The notes under the pieces are model-generated. The model had not been told where the DNA came from. It was given only the letters and a program-made list of their open reading frames with translations, and ran no database searches. Positions 10,922 to 20,468 of a DNA stretch of 64,000 nucleotides are shown here, one piece after another (positions within the stretch are counted from its first letter, which is position 1; each line of letters starts with the position of its first letter). This DNA comes from Gari tellinella (Eukaryota > Mollusca > Bivalvia > Cardiida > Psammobiidae). The stretch is from positions 2,170,001 through 2,234,000 of the forward strand of contig OV277871.1 of the NCBI GenBank assembly GCA_922989275.2, read 5' to 3'. The position numbers and the translations under genes are program-made.

Positions 10922-11204
10922 ACAGCGCTCCCTCTCTACAGCGACATCCAATGGGAAACACAAAGTGTGTGCGTAACAAGGCGTAGGATCTGGATCAAAC
11001 TGTTTGTCTATCGTCATTAAGGTTTTCTTCCGTCAAAATGTCCAAAATGAAACTTTGAGAAAAACAGCAGGCGACAATTTCAAACAGACGATATGGCAGC
11101 AGTAAAAGCGTTGGATTAAAATTGTCCTGTTTAGGAAACTGCGGCGAGGGTCGTTGTAAGGAGGGAGTCGTTGTTGAGAGGGCCGTTGTAGGGAGGAAAT
11201 GCTG
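10922..11204 (-). mobile_element. MITE-B, cassette mostly deleted
   Basis: Left end ACAGCGCTCCCTCTC and right end AGGGAGGAAATGCTGT. Only one arm (GGATCTGGATCAAACTGTTTG, about 10986-11006) of the central palindrome remains. Confidence 0.75.
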
Positions 11205-11340
11205 TATATGACGATCAGATAGAATGATAAAATAACAAATAGTGCAGACCAAGATCAGAGGACTCATGCAGAAGCACTCTGATTAAGGTTTTCCCTGTAT
11301 ACATGTATGTAGTAATACGACAACAGTACTTTATTGTTTT

Positions 11341-11534
11341 ACAGTGGAGAATCTGTTATTCTTTCCCGTTTAAACGCAAACGTACGCAAACGCAAAGCAC
11401 TAAAACGTAGAAAAGAACAACTTTTGGACAATTCTGATATTTCATGTTTATCTTGGTGGCAAACAGTTTGGACTGCAAATAATAGTTTTAGCGTAAACGC
11501 GTTTATTGGAAAAGAATAACGTTTTCTCCACTGT
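11341..11534 (-). mobile_element. MITE-A, cassette deleted
   Basis: Both ends are intact (ACAGTGGAGAATCTGTTATT and AACGTTTTCTCCACTGT). The middle reads CAAACAGTTTGGACTGCAA, i.e. one arm only, with the rest of the palindrome excised. Confidence 0.8.
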
Positions 11535-11587
11535 ACGCACTGTACACATTGTATTTAAGGGGTCCGTATTCGTATCCGTAGGGTAAT

Positions 11588-11972
11588 ACAGTGCTCCCTC
11601 TCTACACCGACACCCAATGGGAGACACAGATTGTGTTTGTTGTTTGGAGGGAGTCGTTATAGGGAGGGAAAATAAAGACTTGGCATACATTTGCTAACCG
11701 CTTGAATCCATATTAGGCGCCGCGTAACGCGGCGTCTGTTCTGGATTCAAGCTGTTTGTCACTCGTCATTATTCTTATTCTATCAAAATGTCTACTTATA
11801 TGTAACTTTGAGAAAAACAGCAGACGACGATTTTAATCAGACGATATTGCAGCAGTAAAAGCGTTAAACATAATTGTCATGTTTGGGGAAATGCGTCAAT
11901 GGTCGTTGTAAGGAGAGAGTCGTTGTTTTGAAAGTCGTTGTTTTGAAGGCCGTTGTGGGAAGGGCACAATGT
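11588..11972 (-). mobile_element. MITE-B, full length
   Basis: Starts ACAGTGCTCCCTCTC. The cassette near 11697-11757 has a GCGCCGCGTAACGCGGCG centre. The right end GGGCACAATGT is degraded. A short internal duplication GTCGTTGTTTTGAA occurs near 11920-11945. Confidence 0.75.
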
Positions 11973-12293
11973 ATGAGTTGAAACGATATTTACTAGTAGT
12001 TCTTATTTCGTTTTCGTTAATGTTTTACCAGTTTGTCTTTTTTCTCTCTTTTTGTTGTTGTTGATATTTTAAACATGTACATACGCTCATATAATTATAT
12101 TGTTAGTCTCAACAGTATAATGTATTTCAAAGTTAAAAAGCCAGAGCTGACAATACTTACAGGTTCACACACAAATATTCGAAAAAGAAAACATGTCTTG
12201 TTTCGAAACAGATATAAGTTATTCTCCTTAAAACATGACGTACACTATATAATGTTTATGTGTGATAGCAGGTTCTGAGTATGGATAAGGGAT

Positions 12294-12511
12294 TTTAATC
12301 CCTTCACTGTCATGACGTCATCAATTCTAAACTATTAGCAGCTGATTTTATTTTTGCAGACTTTAATTCTCTGTATTTTCACTGAAGAAATATTAAATGA
12401 GATTCAAACAGTTTCTATCCTGATCAGACGCCGTGAGCAGAGGCGTCTGATCAGGATAGAAACTGTTTGCAAATAACAAATATACACGTGGTAATGAAGT
12501 GAAAGGGTAAA
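12294..12511. repeat. F element with variant P cassette
   Basis: Left end ATCCCTTCACTGTCATGACG, right end ATGAAGTGAAAGGGTAA. The cassette at 12404-12470 uses arms CTATCC/GGATAG instead of GGATCC, both changed together, around a CGTGAGCAGAGGCG centre. Confidence 0.75.
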
Positions 12512-12548
12512 AGAGTGTTAACTCTTCATGGTCAAATATTTCTGAGGT

Positions 12549-12752
12549 TTTTACACCTTCACCGTCATACTGTTGTCTGCTTCAAAATTGTTGTCTGCAA
12601 TATCGGTTCAAAGTTAGATTTAAGGCAGTATCAATGACGTTATTTCTAAATAAGTGGCAAACAATTCTGATCAGACGCTGCGTCAGACGGCGTCTGATTA
12701 GGATCAAAATTGTTTACAGATGCGATTTATGACGTCATTTAGAGTGAAAAGA
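12549..12752. repeat. F element with P cassette
   Basis: CACCTTCACCGTCATACTG left end, GTTGTCTGC repeats, cassette at about 12657-12716, then GACGTCATTTAGAGTGAAAA at the right end. Confidence 0.6.
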
Positions 12753-12803
12753 CAATGAATATTTATGTTGCCCTGTATTGACCGTGGAGAAAACGTCGTG
12801 TTT

Positions 12804-13110
12804 TCAGTGGAAAAAAACGTTATTCTTTCCCGTTTAAACGCAAACGAAACGCATACGCAAAACACTAACATATAGAAAATAACACTTTTTTGACATTTTT
12901 CACTATTTATTTTTATCTGAGTGGCAAACAGTTTGGAGCCTGATCAGACGCCGGGTCACCCGGCGTCTGATCTGGCTCCAAACTGTTTGCAGTGGAAATA
13001 AACGTATGCTTAAAACATTATGTCTATTGCAAACAGTTTGGAGCCAGACTAGACGAATAGTTATCCGGCATCTGATCAGGTTCCAAACTGGTTTTCACTA
13101 GGATTAAAAT
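12804..13110 (-). mobile_element. MITE-A with a second cassette fused
   Basis: Left end TCAGTGGAAAAAAACGTTAT, then a near-perfect cassette (about 12926-12990) with GTCACCCGG centre. A second, more decayed cassette follows at about 13028-13094 without a proper right TIR. It looks like the halves of two overlapping MITE-A copies. Confidence 0.65.
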
Positions 13111-13146
13111 AAATCGGCAAACAATTAAAAAAGGTTTATGCTTTTT

Positions 13147-13232
13147 TTTCTTGTTATTGCATAGTGTGTTTATTTCTTGTTATTGCATAGTGTGTTTGAT
13201 TTTTTGTTATTGCATATTGTGTTTATTTCTTG
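13147..13232. repeat. Minisatellite, left part
   Basis: About three units of roughly 30 bp, core TTGTTATTGCATAGTGTG. The same unit resumes at 14281 beyond element K1, so K1 appears to have split one array. Confidence 0.75.
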
Positions 13233-14281
13233 TTAAGGTACTTCGCAGGTGCGCTTAATTTCCATACAATGTGTATGAAACTTTTAATGAAGAATGATAA
13301 TAGCCTAAGAAACAATGTGTGAAAATATAGGCAAAATCTATCGTGTGGTTTGTCCTTTAGGTCTCTTTTTCTGACAAAAACCTGGAATTTTGATGATTTT
13401 ATTTTTCTCAAAAATAAATAAAGCTAATGACTTTAAGTCTCGCCCAATAAGTAGTCCACAACATTCATTACAAGAAAAGCTAAAATCATTTTAAATAAAG
13501 GTATTCAGAAAGATGTTATCAGCTATTTAAATTTTGCATAATGGTAAAAAATTGAATTACAAAAAACTGACTCATTCAATGTACATTTGTTTTCATTTTA
13601 TTCAAATATATGGTTAATGAAATAGTAAGTCTGAAAACATTAGAAAATATTACTGTCAGGATTTGTTGTAATAACAGTTTTTCTTATTAAAATGTGTGAT
13701 ATTTGAAGTTGAGATACAGTTACCTTCCTTAAAATTATAATTCTGTCATTAAAATGCATTTTTATTTATTCATGGACTTGCATACAAGGTTAATTATATT
13801 ATTTAAACATAATAATAATGGGCAATATCGATCTTGAAAAGATTGACGTATTGATAAGCTTCAATGTGTGGTTTTATAGTTCGATCAAATCGTATACATG
13901 TATACCGATTTTATTGACTTGTAAGTTATTAAACTAAAACGTACATGTAAGTGGAAATATAATTGGACCGTATATAACATCACTTATTCTAATCAACGAA
14001 GACAAAACGTAACATGTCCCTTGATCACTGCGTTATAGATTGAGAAGTCAATATATCGGACACTTAAAAAAATATTTGGATCGCATGGGTCTCGAACATA
14101 TGGCCTTTCAATTGCTAGTCAATCACTGTACTGATTGCGCTATGAAGGATTATACTAATTCGTATCAACATTTCCTTTATATAAATTTTCTAGTATAAAC
14201 ACGTACGAAAAAAGTCTGTGTCGTCCAGACGCATATCCGCTCGCCCGCAAGACCGAATTCCGGTAGCGAAAGGCCTTAATG
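13233..14281 (-). mobile_element. K1: TIR element with internal tRNA-like unit
   Basis: About 1.05 kb. Ends TTAAGGTACTTCGC and, on the other strand, TTAAGGCCTTTCGC. On the minus strand an A-box-like TAGCGCAATCAG (about 14144) and a B-box-like GTTCGAGACCC (about 14095) are followed by a T-run at about 14065-14072. It is collinear with K2 at 20.47 kb both before the tRNA-like part (TAGAAAATTTA..ATAAAG) and after it (TAACGCAGTGATCAA). Insertion into the 30-bp minisatellite suggests a TTA target. No protein-coding capacity. Confidence 0.7.
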
Positions 14282-14393
14282 CACAGTGTGTATATTTTTT
14301 GTTATTGCATAGTGTGGTTAGTTCTTGTTATTGCACAGTGTGTTTATTTTTTGTTATTGCATAGTGTGGTTAGTTCTTGTTATTGCATAGTAC
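14282..14393. repeat. Minisatellite, right part
   Basis: About four units of TTGTTATTGCATAGTGTGG / GCACAGTGTG type with alternating TTAGTTC and TTTATTTT spacers, continuing the array interrupted by K1. Confidence 0.75.
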
Positions 14394-14394
14394 A

Positions 14395-14582
14395 ATGGAT
14401 CTTTGCAAACAGTCTGTATCCTAATCAGACACCGCGTAATGCGGCGACTGGTCATGATCCAAACTGTTTGACACTCAATTTGATATTTCTTTATTGATAG
14501 TATAAAGACTTTCAATTTGATAAATATAAGCAGACGACAGTTGATGAAAGCTGATGACGTCATGGAAACGAAAGGGTTTAAC
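14395..14582. repeat. F element, partial, with P cassette
   Basis: Cassette at about 14405-14471, then GCAGACGACAG and GATGACGTCATGG, ending GAAACGAAAGGGTTTAA. The left end is lost at the minisatellite border. Confidence 0.6.
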
Positions 14583-14688
14583 GGGAAGAATTATGTATTC
14601 TCGACTGTAATGTGGCTAGACTGCTCACCTTGAAATGGGAATAAGATGTGATTAATTTTCAACTAACTCTTTGGTGCAGAAAACGCTT

Positions 14689-14933
14689 ACAGTGGAGAAA
14701 ACGTTATTCTTTCCCAATAAACGCGTTTACGCTAAAAAATTCCATTGCAAACAGTTTGGAGCCCGATCAGACGCCGGGTAAACCGGCGTCTGATCAGGCT
14801 CCTACCTGTTTGCCACTCAGATTAAAAAACAATAATTAGAAATGTCAAAAAATGGTAATTTCCTACATTTTGGCGATTTGCGTTTGCGTTTCGTTTGCGT
14901 TTAAACGGGAAAGAATAACGTTTTCTCCACTTT
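14689..14933 (+). mobile_element. MITE-A
   Basis: GAGAAAACG-type left TIR and ACGTTTTCTCCACTTT right TIR. Cassette at about 14749-14813 with GGGTAAACCGG centre. Confidence 0.85.
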
Positions 14934-15045
14934 ATAAATGTCTATTGCAAACAATATGAAGTCAGGGTCCATGCTTATAAAGTGTTTGAGTTGAGTCGGA
15001 GTACGTTCTCAAGCTCGAAACTCGACGCAAAAGCAAGTTAATTTT

Positions 15046-15221
15046 TTTAGAAAAAAAAAGCTTAAATTTTAACGATTTATGATTTTTATCAGAGAGGCAA
15101 CAATTTGGAGTTTAATAAGATGCCGGTTAATCTGACTTCAAACTATATATTTGCAAGGGAAAGAACGGCTTAAGCACAAGCGTTCTTATTGGGGAAAAAT
15201 AATAACGCATTACACACTGTA
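15046..15221 (-). mobile_element. Decayed MITE-A half
   Basis: AAAAGCTTAAATTTTAACG, a heavily mutated single-arm cassette (CAACAATTTGGAGTTTAATA) and a right end GGGGAAAAATAATAACGC ... CACACTGT. Confidence 0.45.
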
Positions 15222-15371
15222 AGAAACGTATTTTTATATGTTCATGTATATGTATGTTTTTGCTATATGACAAATAAACATTACTTGTTAGTCCTCTGTA
15301 GCTGATAATGAACACCCTTAAATTCATAGTGCAAGTAAACGTCACCCATTCTCCATAGCGTATTGTAAGTA

Positions 15372-15615
15372 TTGAAGATATGTTATTCTTTCCCGTTTAA
15401 ACGCAAACGTACGCAAACGCAAAGCACTAAAACGTAGAAAAGAACAACTTCTGGACAATTCTGATATTTCATGTTTATCTTGGTGGCAAACAGGTTGGAG
15501 CCTGATCAGACGCCGGGTTACCCGGCGTCTGATCTGGCTCCAAACTGTTTGCGCTGCAAATAATAGTTATAGCGTAAACGCGTTTATTGGGAAAGAATAA
15601 CACATTCTCCACTGT
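15372..15615 (-). mobile_element. MITE-A
   Basis: GTTATTCTTTCCCGTTTAAAC at the left, cassette at about 15488-15553 with GGGTTACCCGG, right end AACACATTCTCCACTGT. The outermost left TIR bases are mutated (TGAAGATATG). Confidence 0.85.
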
Positions 15616-15683
15616 ATTGTTACCCCGAGTAAATAGTCATTTACACAGAGTTGGGATCATGAACGAAATTATAAAGTCTCGCT

Positions 15684-16194
15684 ACAGTGCTCCCTCCCTA
15701 CAACGGCCCTCTCAACAACTGCTCCCTCCTTACAACGACCCTTTCAACAACTGCTCCCTCCTTACAACGACCCTCTCAACAACTGCTCCCTCCTTACAAC
15801 GACCCTTTCAACAACTGCTCCCTCCTTACAACGACCCTCTCAACAACGACTCCCTCCTTACAACGGCCCTCTCAACAACTGCTCCCTCCTTACAACGACC
15901 CTTGTCGCAGTTCCCTAAAAATGACAACTATGTCCAACCTATTCATGACTGCAATGTCGTCTGCTTAAAATTGTTGTCTGCTGTTTTTCTCAAAGTAACA
16001 TAATGGACATTATGACAGAACTCTTTTTAATAACGAATGGCAAACATCTTGAATCCAGACCAGACGCCGCGTAAAGCGGCATCTGATCTGGATTCAAGCT
16101 GTTTGCGAATGTCCCTCCCTATAACGACTCCCTCTAAACAACACACACAACTTTTTGTCTCCCGTTGGATGTCGTTTAAAAGAGGGAGCGCTGT
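15684..16194 (+). mobile_element. MITE-B with internal 32-bp minisatellite
   Basis: Longest B copy (about 511 bp), still flanked by TA. Left end ACAGTGCTCCCTCCC, right end GAGGGAGCGCTGT, cassette at about 16042-16105. The extra length is the array at 15713-15904. Confidence 0.85.
15713..15904 (+). repeat. Six-unit 32-bp tandem array inside MITE-B
   Basis: Units begin at 15713, 15745, 15777, 15809, 15841 and 15873, each CAACAACTGCTCCCTCC- or CAACAACGACTCCC-like plus TTACAACGACCCT. Other B copies have one or two units here, so this is local expansion. Confidence 0.9.
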
Positions 16195-16422
16195 AGTTTC
16201 TTTAGTGCAGGAATAAAAAGAAGACGTTAAGAATAAAAGTGAAGACGTTAAAAGGCGTTTAAATTGTGTAAAGGGTTATGTACAATAAGGTATAATCTGC
16301 AAGATTTGTATCCAATGGTTAATGACTGATCCCTTCACTGTCCTGGCCTTAGTGAACCGATGTTTGCAAACGTTTAGATCAGAATCGGCGTATAGTCAGG
16401 AGTCAAACTACATTTAACATGT

Positions 16423-16671
16423 ACAGGGGAGAAAACGTTATTCTTTCCCAATAAACGCGTTTACGTTAAAACTATTATTTCCAGTGCAAACAGTTTGAAG
16501 CCTGATCAGACACCGGGTAACCCGGCGTCTGATCAGGCTCTAAACTGTTTGCCACTCAGATAAATATGAAAAGTCAGATTTGTCAAGAAGTTGTCCTTTT
16601 CTACATTTTAGTGTTTTGCGTTTGCGTTTCGTTTGCGTTTAAACGGGAAAGAATAAGGATTTCTCCACTGT
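16423..16671 (+). mobile_element. MITE-A abutting a MITE-B
   Basis: Left end ACAGGGGAGAAAACGTTATT, right end GGATTTCTCCACTGT at 16671, cassette at about 16488-16555. The terminal TA is shared with the MITE-B that starts immediately after. Confidence 0.85.
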
Positions 16672-17039
16672 ACAGTGTTCCCGCCCTACAACGGCCCTCC
16701 CAAGAACGACTCCCTCCTTGCAACGACCCTTGTCGCAGGTCCCTAATCAGGATAAATATGTCTCAAGCTTTACCTGCTGCAATATCGTCTGCTTAAAACT
16801 GTAGTCTGCTGTTTTTTCTCAAAGCTTCATATAAGTTGGCCTTTTTATATTATAAATATAATGACGAGTGACAAACAGCTTAGATCCAGATCAGACGCCG
16901 CGTTACACAGCGTCTGATTTGGATTCGAGTTTTGTAAATGTAAGCCAAGTCTTATGTGTCCCTCCCTATAACAACTACCTTCGAACAACACACATAATAT
17001 GTGTCTCCCATTGGGTGTCGTTGTGGAGAGGGAGCGGTG
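16672..17039 (+). mobile_element. MITE-B adjoining MITE-A
   Basis: Starts ACAGTGTTCCCGCCC directly on the preceding MITE-A's TA. The cassette near 16876-16927 is decayed in the right half, and the right end GGAGCGGTGAG is mutated. Confidence 0.75.
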
Positions 17040-17130
17040 AGAGATACTGGTAAGGGAATGATTAGGTATTACACAACTTCAACCCTTTCACTACCAAATA
17101 CTTTTTGACATTTTCTCCTTCGCCTCCTTA

Positions 17131-17380
17131 ACCCTTTCCCCCATAGAAGTGCCTTTTAGCGAATATGATTTATTCCTCCGCTGAAGAAAATAGTTCCAAT
17201 TTAATCAGTCATGAATACATATTATATGGAATATTTTCTATATTCTAGCGCTGGATAGCTTAAAGTGGGCTGAAAGTAAAGCAGAATGCGCCTTAAGGCG
17301 CATTCTGCTTTACTTTCAACCTACTTTAAGTATTCACCTATCTTCACTACTAGAAATATGCTATCAGGTAAAAGGTTAAT
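17131..17380. repeat. I element with hairpin
   Basis: TTAACCCTTTCCCCCATAG left end and TCAGGTAAAAGGTTAAT right end. The near-perfect hairpin at 17266-17330 is centred on GCGCCTTAAGGCGC, with arms GAAAGTAAAGCAGAAT and ATTCTGCTTTACTTTC. Confidence 0.75.
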
Positions 17381-17587
17381 ATTATTATCTGCAATATCTC
17401 TTCAAAGTTAGATTGAATACTGAAAAATTTATGAAATTTTGATATGATTATCAAAGAATTAGTATCAGTCGCCGCGTCTTAATGTTTCAATCCAAATTGT
17501 AAACTTATTCAACCCTAACAACGAGAATTCTTGTCATAAACAAAAACAACTACATGTAAAGAGTACCCTTTTTCAACGCAATAAATG

Positions 17588-17641
17588 CAGACCCTGGTCA
17601 AAGTGCTCCTGTAGGAGCCCTCTTATCAGGGTCTACACTGT
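17588..17641. repeat. P-type palindrome, GTAGAC arms
   Basis: GCAGACCCTGGTCA ... TCAGGGTCTACACTG around a GCTCCTGTAGGAGC core. Inner core and outer arms are both self-complementary. Confidence 0.55.
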
Positions 17642-17831
17642 TTTCCTTTTTGTATTATATTATAGGAACCAACTATAAATTGAAAAAATACCCACAAGAA
17701 TTCAATACAGGAGCTATATCAATTGATGTCTGCAATTTTGTATTACAAAACAAACTGATCTAATTGCGCCATCTGTAAATATTGTGTTTGACTTTTTGGC
17801 GTTTTTATTTCACAAAGTTTTGGGGTCTAGT

Positions 17832-18190
17832 ACAGTGCTCCCTCTCTACAACGACATCCAATGGGAGACACAGATTGTGTGTGTTGTTCGTAGGGAGTCG
17901 TTGTAGAGAGGGAAATTAACTTACATTTGCAAACAGTTTGAATCCAGATCAGACGCCGCGTTACGCGGCGTCTGATCTGGATTCAAGCTGTTTGTCACTC
18001 CTCATTAAGTTTTAACTGTCAAAATGTCCATTATGTAACTTTGAGAAAGTTAGCAGACGACAATTTTACGCAGACGACATTGCATTCGTGAACAGGTTGG
18101 ACATAATTATCCTGTTTACGGAACAGCGGCAATGGTCGTTGTAAGGAGGGACTCGTTGTTGGGAGGGTCGTTGTAGAGAGGGAGCGCTGT
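17832..18190 (-). mobile_element. MITE-B, well preserved
   Basis: Left end ACAGTGCTCCCTCTC, right end GAGAGGGAGCGCTGT. The cassette at 17930-17995 is almost perfect: GAATCCAGATCAGACGCCG and its inverse. Confidence 0.88.
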
Positions 18191-18277
18191 AATTTGAATA
18201 CTGCAATGTCAGCATTGTCATCATTTGTTTATGTGCAATGTGTTACAATTGAAAACCATGTATTAGTCAAAAGGTCT

Positions 18278-18490
18278 TTTAACCCTTATCCTGCGGTGAT
18301 GTCGTCTGCTTTGAAATTGTCGTCTGCAAAGTTTGTTAAATTTAGATTTATACATTTTTAAGTAAATTAACCCAAAGACGAGTGTCAAACAGTTGTGATC
18401 CAGATCAGACGCCGCGTTACGCGGCGTCTGATCTGGATCTAAACTGTTTGCAAAAAACAATAAAGTAGCGACCAGCCGGCAAAGGGTTAA
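18278..18490. repeat. F element with P cassette
   Basis: Left end TTTTAACCCTTATCCTGCGG, right end CCGGCAAAGGGTTAAAA. Tandem TCGTCTGC motifs, cassette at about 18388-18452 with TGTGATCC/GGATCTA arms. Confidence 0.72.
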
Positions 18491-18544
18491 AATGTTTTTT
18501 TCATAAAAGACAATCTTTACCAAAATGGGATGTTTCTTCTATGC

Positions 18545-18885
18545 TTAATTACCTTAAAACACTTTATTCTGTTAATGATTCATCACTGGTGAAGTTAACG
18601 TGGAAACTTGCTAGTAGTTAAATTGCTTAAGTGGTCAAAAAAGACAGACTATTTATGTATTAGATATTAGAAATTTAGAATTAGGTGATAGACGTAAGGA
18701 CAGAAATGCAAGCTGCGGGTATAGAAATTTCAGCGTTCATCCCACATAGCACAGGTTCAGAATTATCAAACATTATCCCATTAAAGACAATTTTGCAAAA
18801 TACGGAATGGAAAAGTGACTGTGTGTTTAAAAAGTTTTATAATAAGCCTATTGAAGATAAACGGCTACATGTATCATCAGTGAAG
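18545..18885 (+). pseudogene. Tyrosine-recombinase C-terminal fossil
   Basis: Conceptual reading in two frames. One piece (about 18547-18650) reads YLKTLYSVNDSSLVKLTWKL, then SGQKRQTIYVLDIRNLEL, resembling the segment before the catalytic domain of invertebrate phage-type recombinases. The 85-residue frame at 18685-18942 has ISAFIPHSTGSELSN, then a WKSDCVFKKFYNKPI end, like the HxxR..W..xxTFxKFY tail of such enzymes. The Arg of the HxxR box is Gly and the frame is broken, so it is inactive. It is probably from a DIRS/Crypton-like or captured recombinase; the class cannot be decided. Confidence 0.6.
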
Positions 18886-19012
18886 ATGCGTAGTTACATG
18901 TACATCTATCATACATCAATATTTAGGTTTTCCTTTTTTTAATACATCAACTCTGAACTCTCTAGGGACCCTGAGATGTACTTTTGGGGAAAATGGAGTT
19001 TAAAAGTTATAC

Positions 19013-19240
19013 GAGACTTACCTGTAAGTTGACGTTTAACTGTAATTTCATGAGTCCATAAGTGCCAGAGTGATCACTTGCCCACCCTGAAACAAGACGT
19101 CTCTTATCTATTTTGTAAATATTCTTACTGTATAATGAGTTTTGTGCAAAGCGTTGTAACCTACCCGATGATTTGATGTGTGCATGTTTGGCTCTAAAGT
19201 CTGATCACACCACGTGATCACTCAGGTAAGTCTTGTTTAA
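19013..19240. repeat. Dispersed inverted repeat
   Basis: AGACTTACCTG at about 19014 and CAGGTAAGTCT at about 19224 are inverted, as are GAGTGATCAC (19069) and GTGATCACTC (19213). Family unknown. Confidence 0.35.
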
Positions 19241-19372
19241 CTATTAAAGTATACTCTCTGTGAAGATTAATTGATATAGCTATATCTTGAGTGAATATTC
19301 CACTGGTATTATAGTACATGTAGCTACAAGATTAACCCGAGTGAGAATCGACCAGCAATGATACATGTAGCT

Positions 19373-19619
19373 ACAGTGGAGAAAACGTATTCTTTCCCAA
19401 TAAACGCGTTTACGCTAAAACTATTATTTGCAGTGCAAACAGTTTGGAGCCAGATCAGACGCCGGGTAACCCGACGTCTGATCAGGCTCCAAACTGTTTG
19501 CCACCAAGATAAACATGAATTATCAGAATTGTCCAAAAGTTGTACTTTTCTACGTTTTAGTGCTTTGCGTTTGCGTACGTTTGCGTTTAAACGGGAAAGA
19601 ATAACAGATTCTCCACTGT
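19373..19619 (+). mobile_element. MITE-A
   Basis: GAGAAAACG-type left end and AACAGATTCTCC-type right end (mixed subtype). Cassette at about 19436-19502 with one arm change (CCCGACGTC). Confidence 0.88.
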
Positions 19620-20160
19620 AGCAAACTGGCGTTTAAACTTTATCCTCTACCATTTATCTACTCAATCCCGGACTTGAGTTCCTAATGTAGAGAATGCTAT
19701 TGGACAGGGCGTCTTCGGAAGAACAAGAAGCACGAAATGTTTAGTGAACAAATGTAAACGTTCCTTAATAAATATGATATACCATTTTTAATATGTATGT
19801 GATAGGTTTAGGCATTTGGTTCATTGAATGTCAGATTCAAATTCATTCTTAAATGAAAATAAAATAATTTTTTGCCGTCTGAACGAAGTGTTCAAATACG
19901 GCGTCTTTCTGACCCTTGGCAAAATGGGATCTGGTCTACTATAAAATATTTACTATATTCCCTGTCCACCATGACCTATGTAACTACATTTTCCATTTGG
20001 CGCATTATTGTACGTGCTGCTATAGTCTATACTACAGTACTACTTGAAGTCGGTTGTCTATCAACATTTTCAAATGTTTGCAGGACAAGGTGGACTTTAC
20101 GTGGCTTTCAATTTTATTTATACATTTAAAATAAAGAGAACTCATTGCAAGTATTTAGTG
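19620..20160. other. Intergenic, no gene seen
   Basis: No supportable gene. ACGTGGCTTTCAATTTTATT near 20099 recurs as ACGTGGCTTCCAGTTTTATT near 22536, so this is part of an unnamed dispersed repeat. Confidence 0.35.
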
Positions 20161-20226
20161 TCAAACCGTTTGAATCCTAATCAGACTCCACATTACGCGG
20201 CGTCTGATTAAGATTCAAACTGTTTG
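20161..20226. repeat. Solitary P cassette
   Basis: CAAACCGTTTGAATCCTAAT and its inverse ATTAAGATTCAAACTGTTTG around GACTCCACATTACGCGGCGTC. Confidence 0.65.
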
Positions 20227-20468
20227 AAAAGTCGCCGGTCGGTGGATAATGAGCAGGTGGGAAATAAATAATAGCCTGAAATGACACGTAGATTATTATA
20301 CCTTTTTCATTTTTATTCAAAAAACGTGCATAAGTCCTGTTATGTGCATGCAACATCAGCAACAAAACACACTGTATAAAACATTCAGTCACGCGAACCA
20401 CGGTGCATAATTACCGTATTAGGTCTGAAAACGGCAGTATTTGTTATGGGTACATGCTTTAATTGTAG

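Noticed and set aside
15713..15904. CRISPR-like array of 32-bp repeats
   Set aside because: Units are contiguous with no unique spacers and lie inside a eukaryotic MITE.
15587..16003. Proline-rich frames (APSLQRPSQQ / PPYNDP) at MITE-B copies
   Set aside because: Translations of the CTCCCTCCTTACAACGACC repeat in several frames; no independent coding signal.
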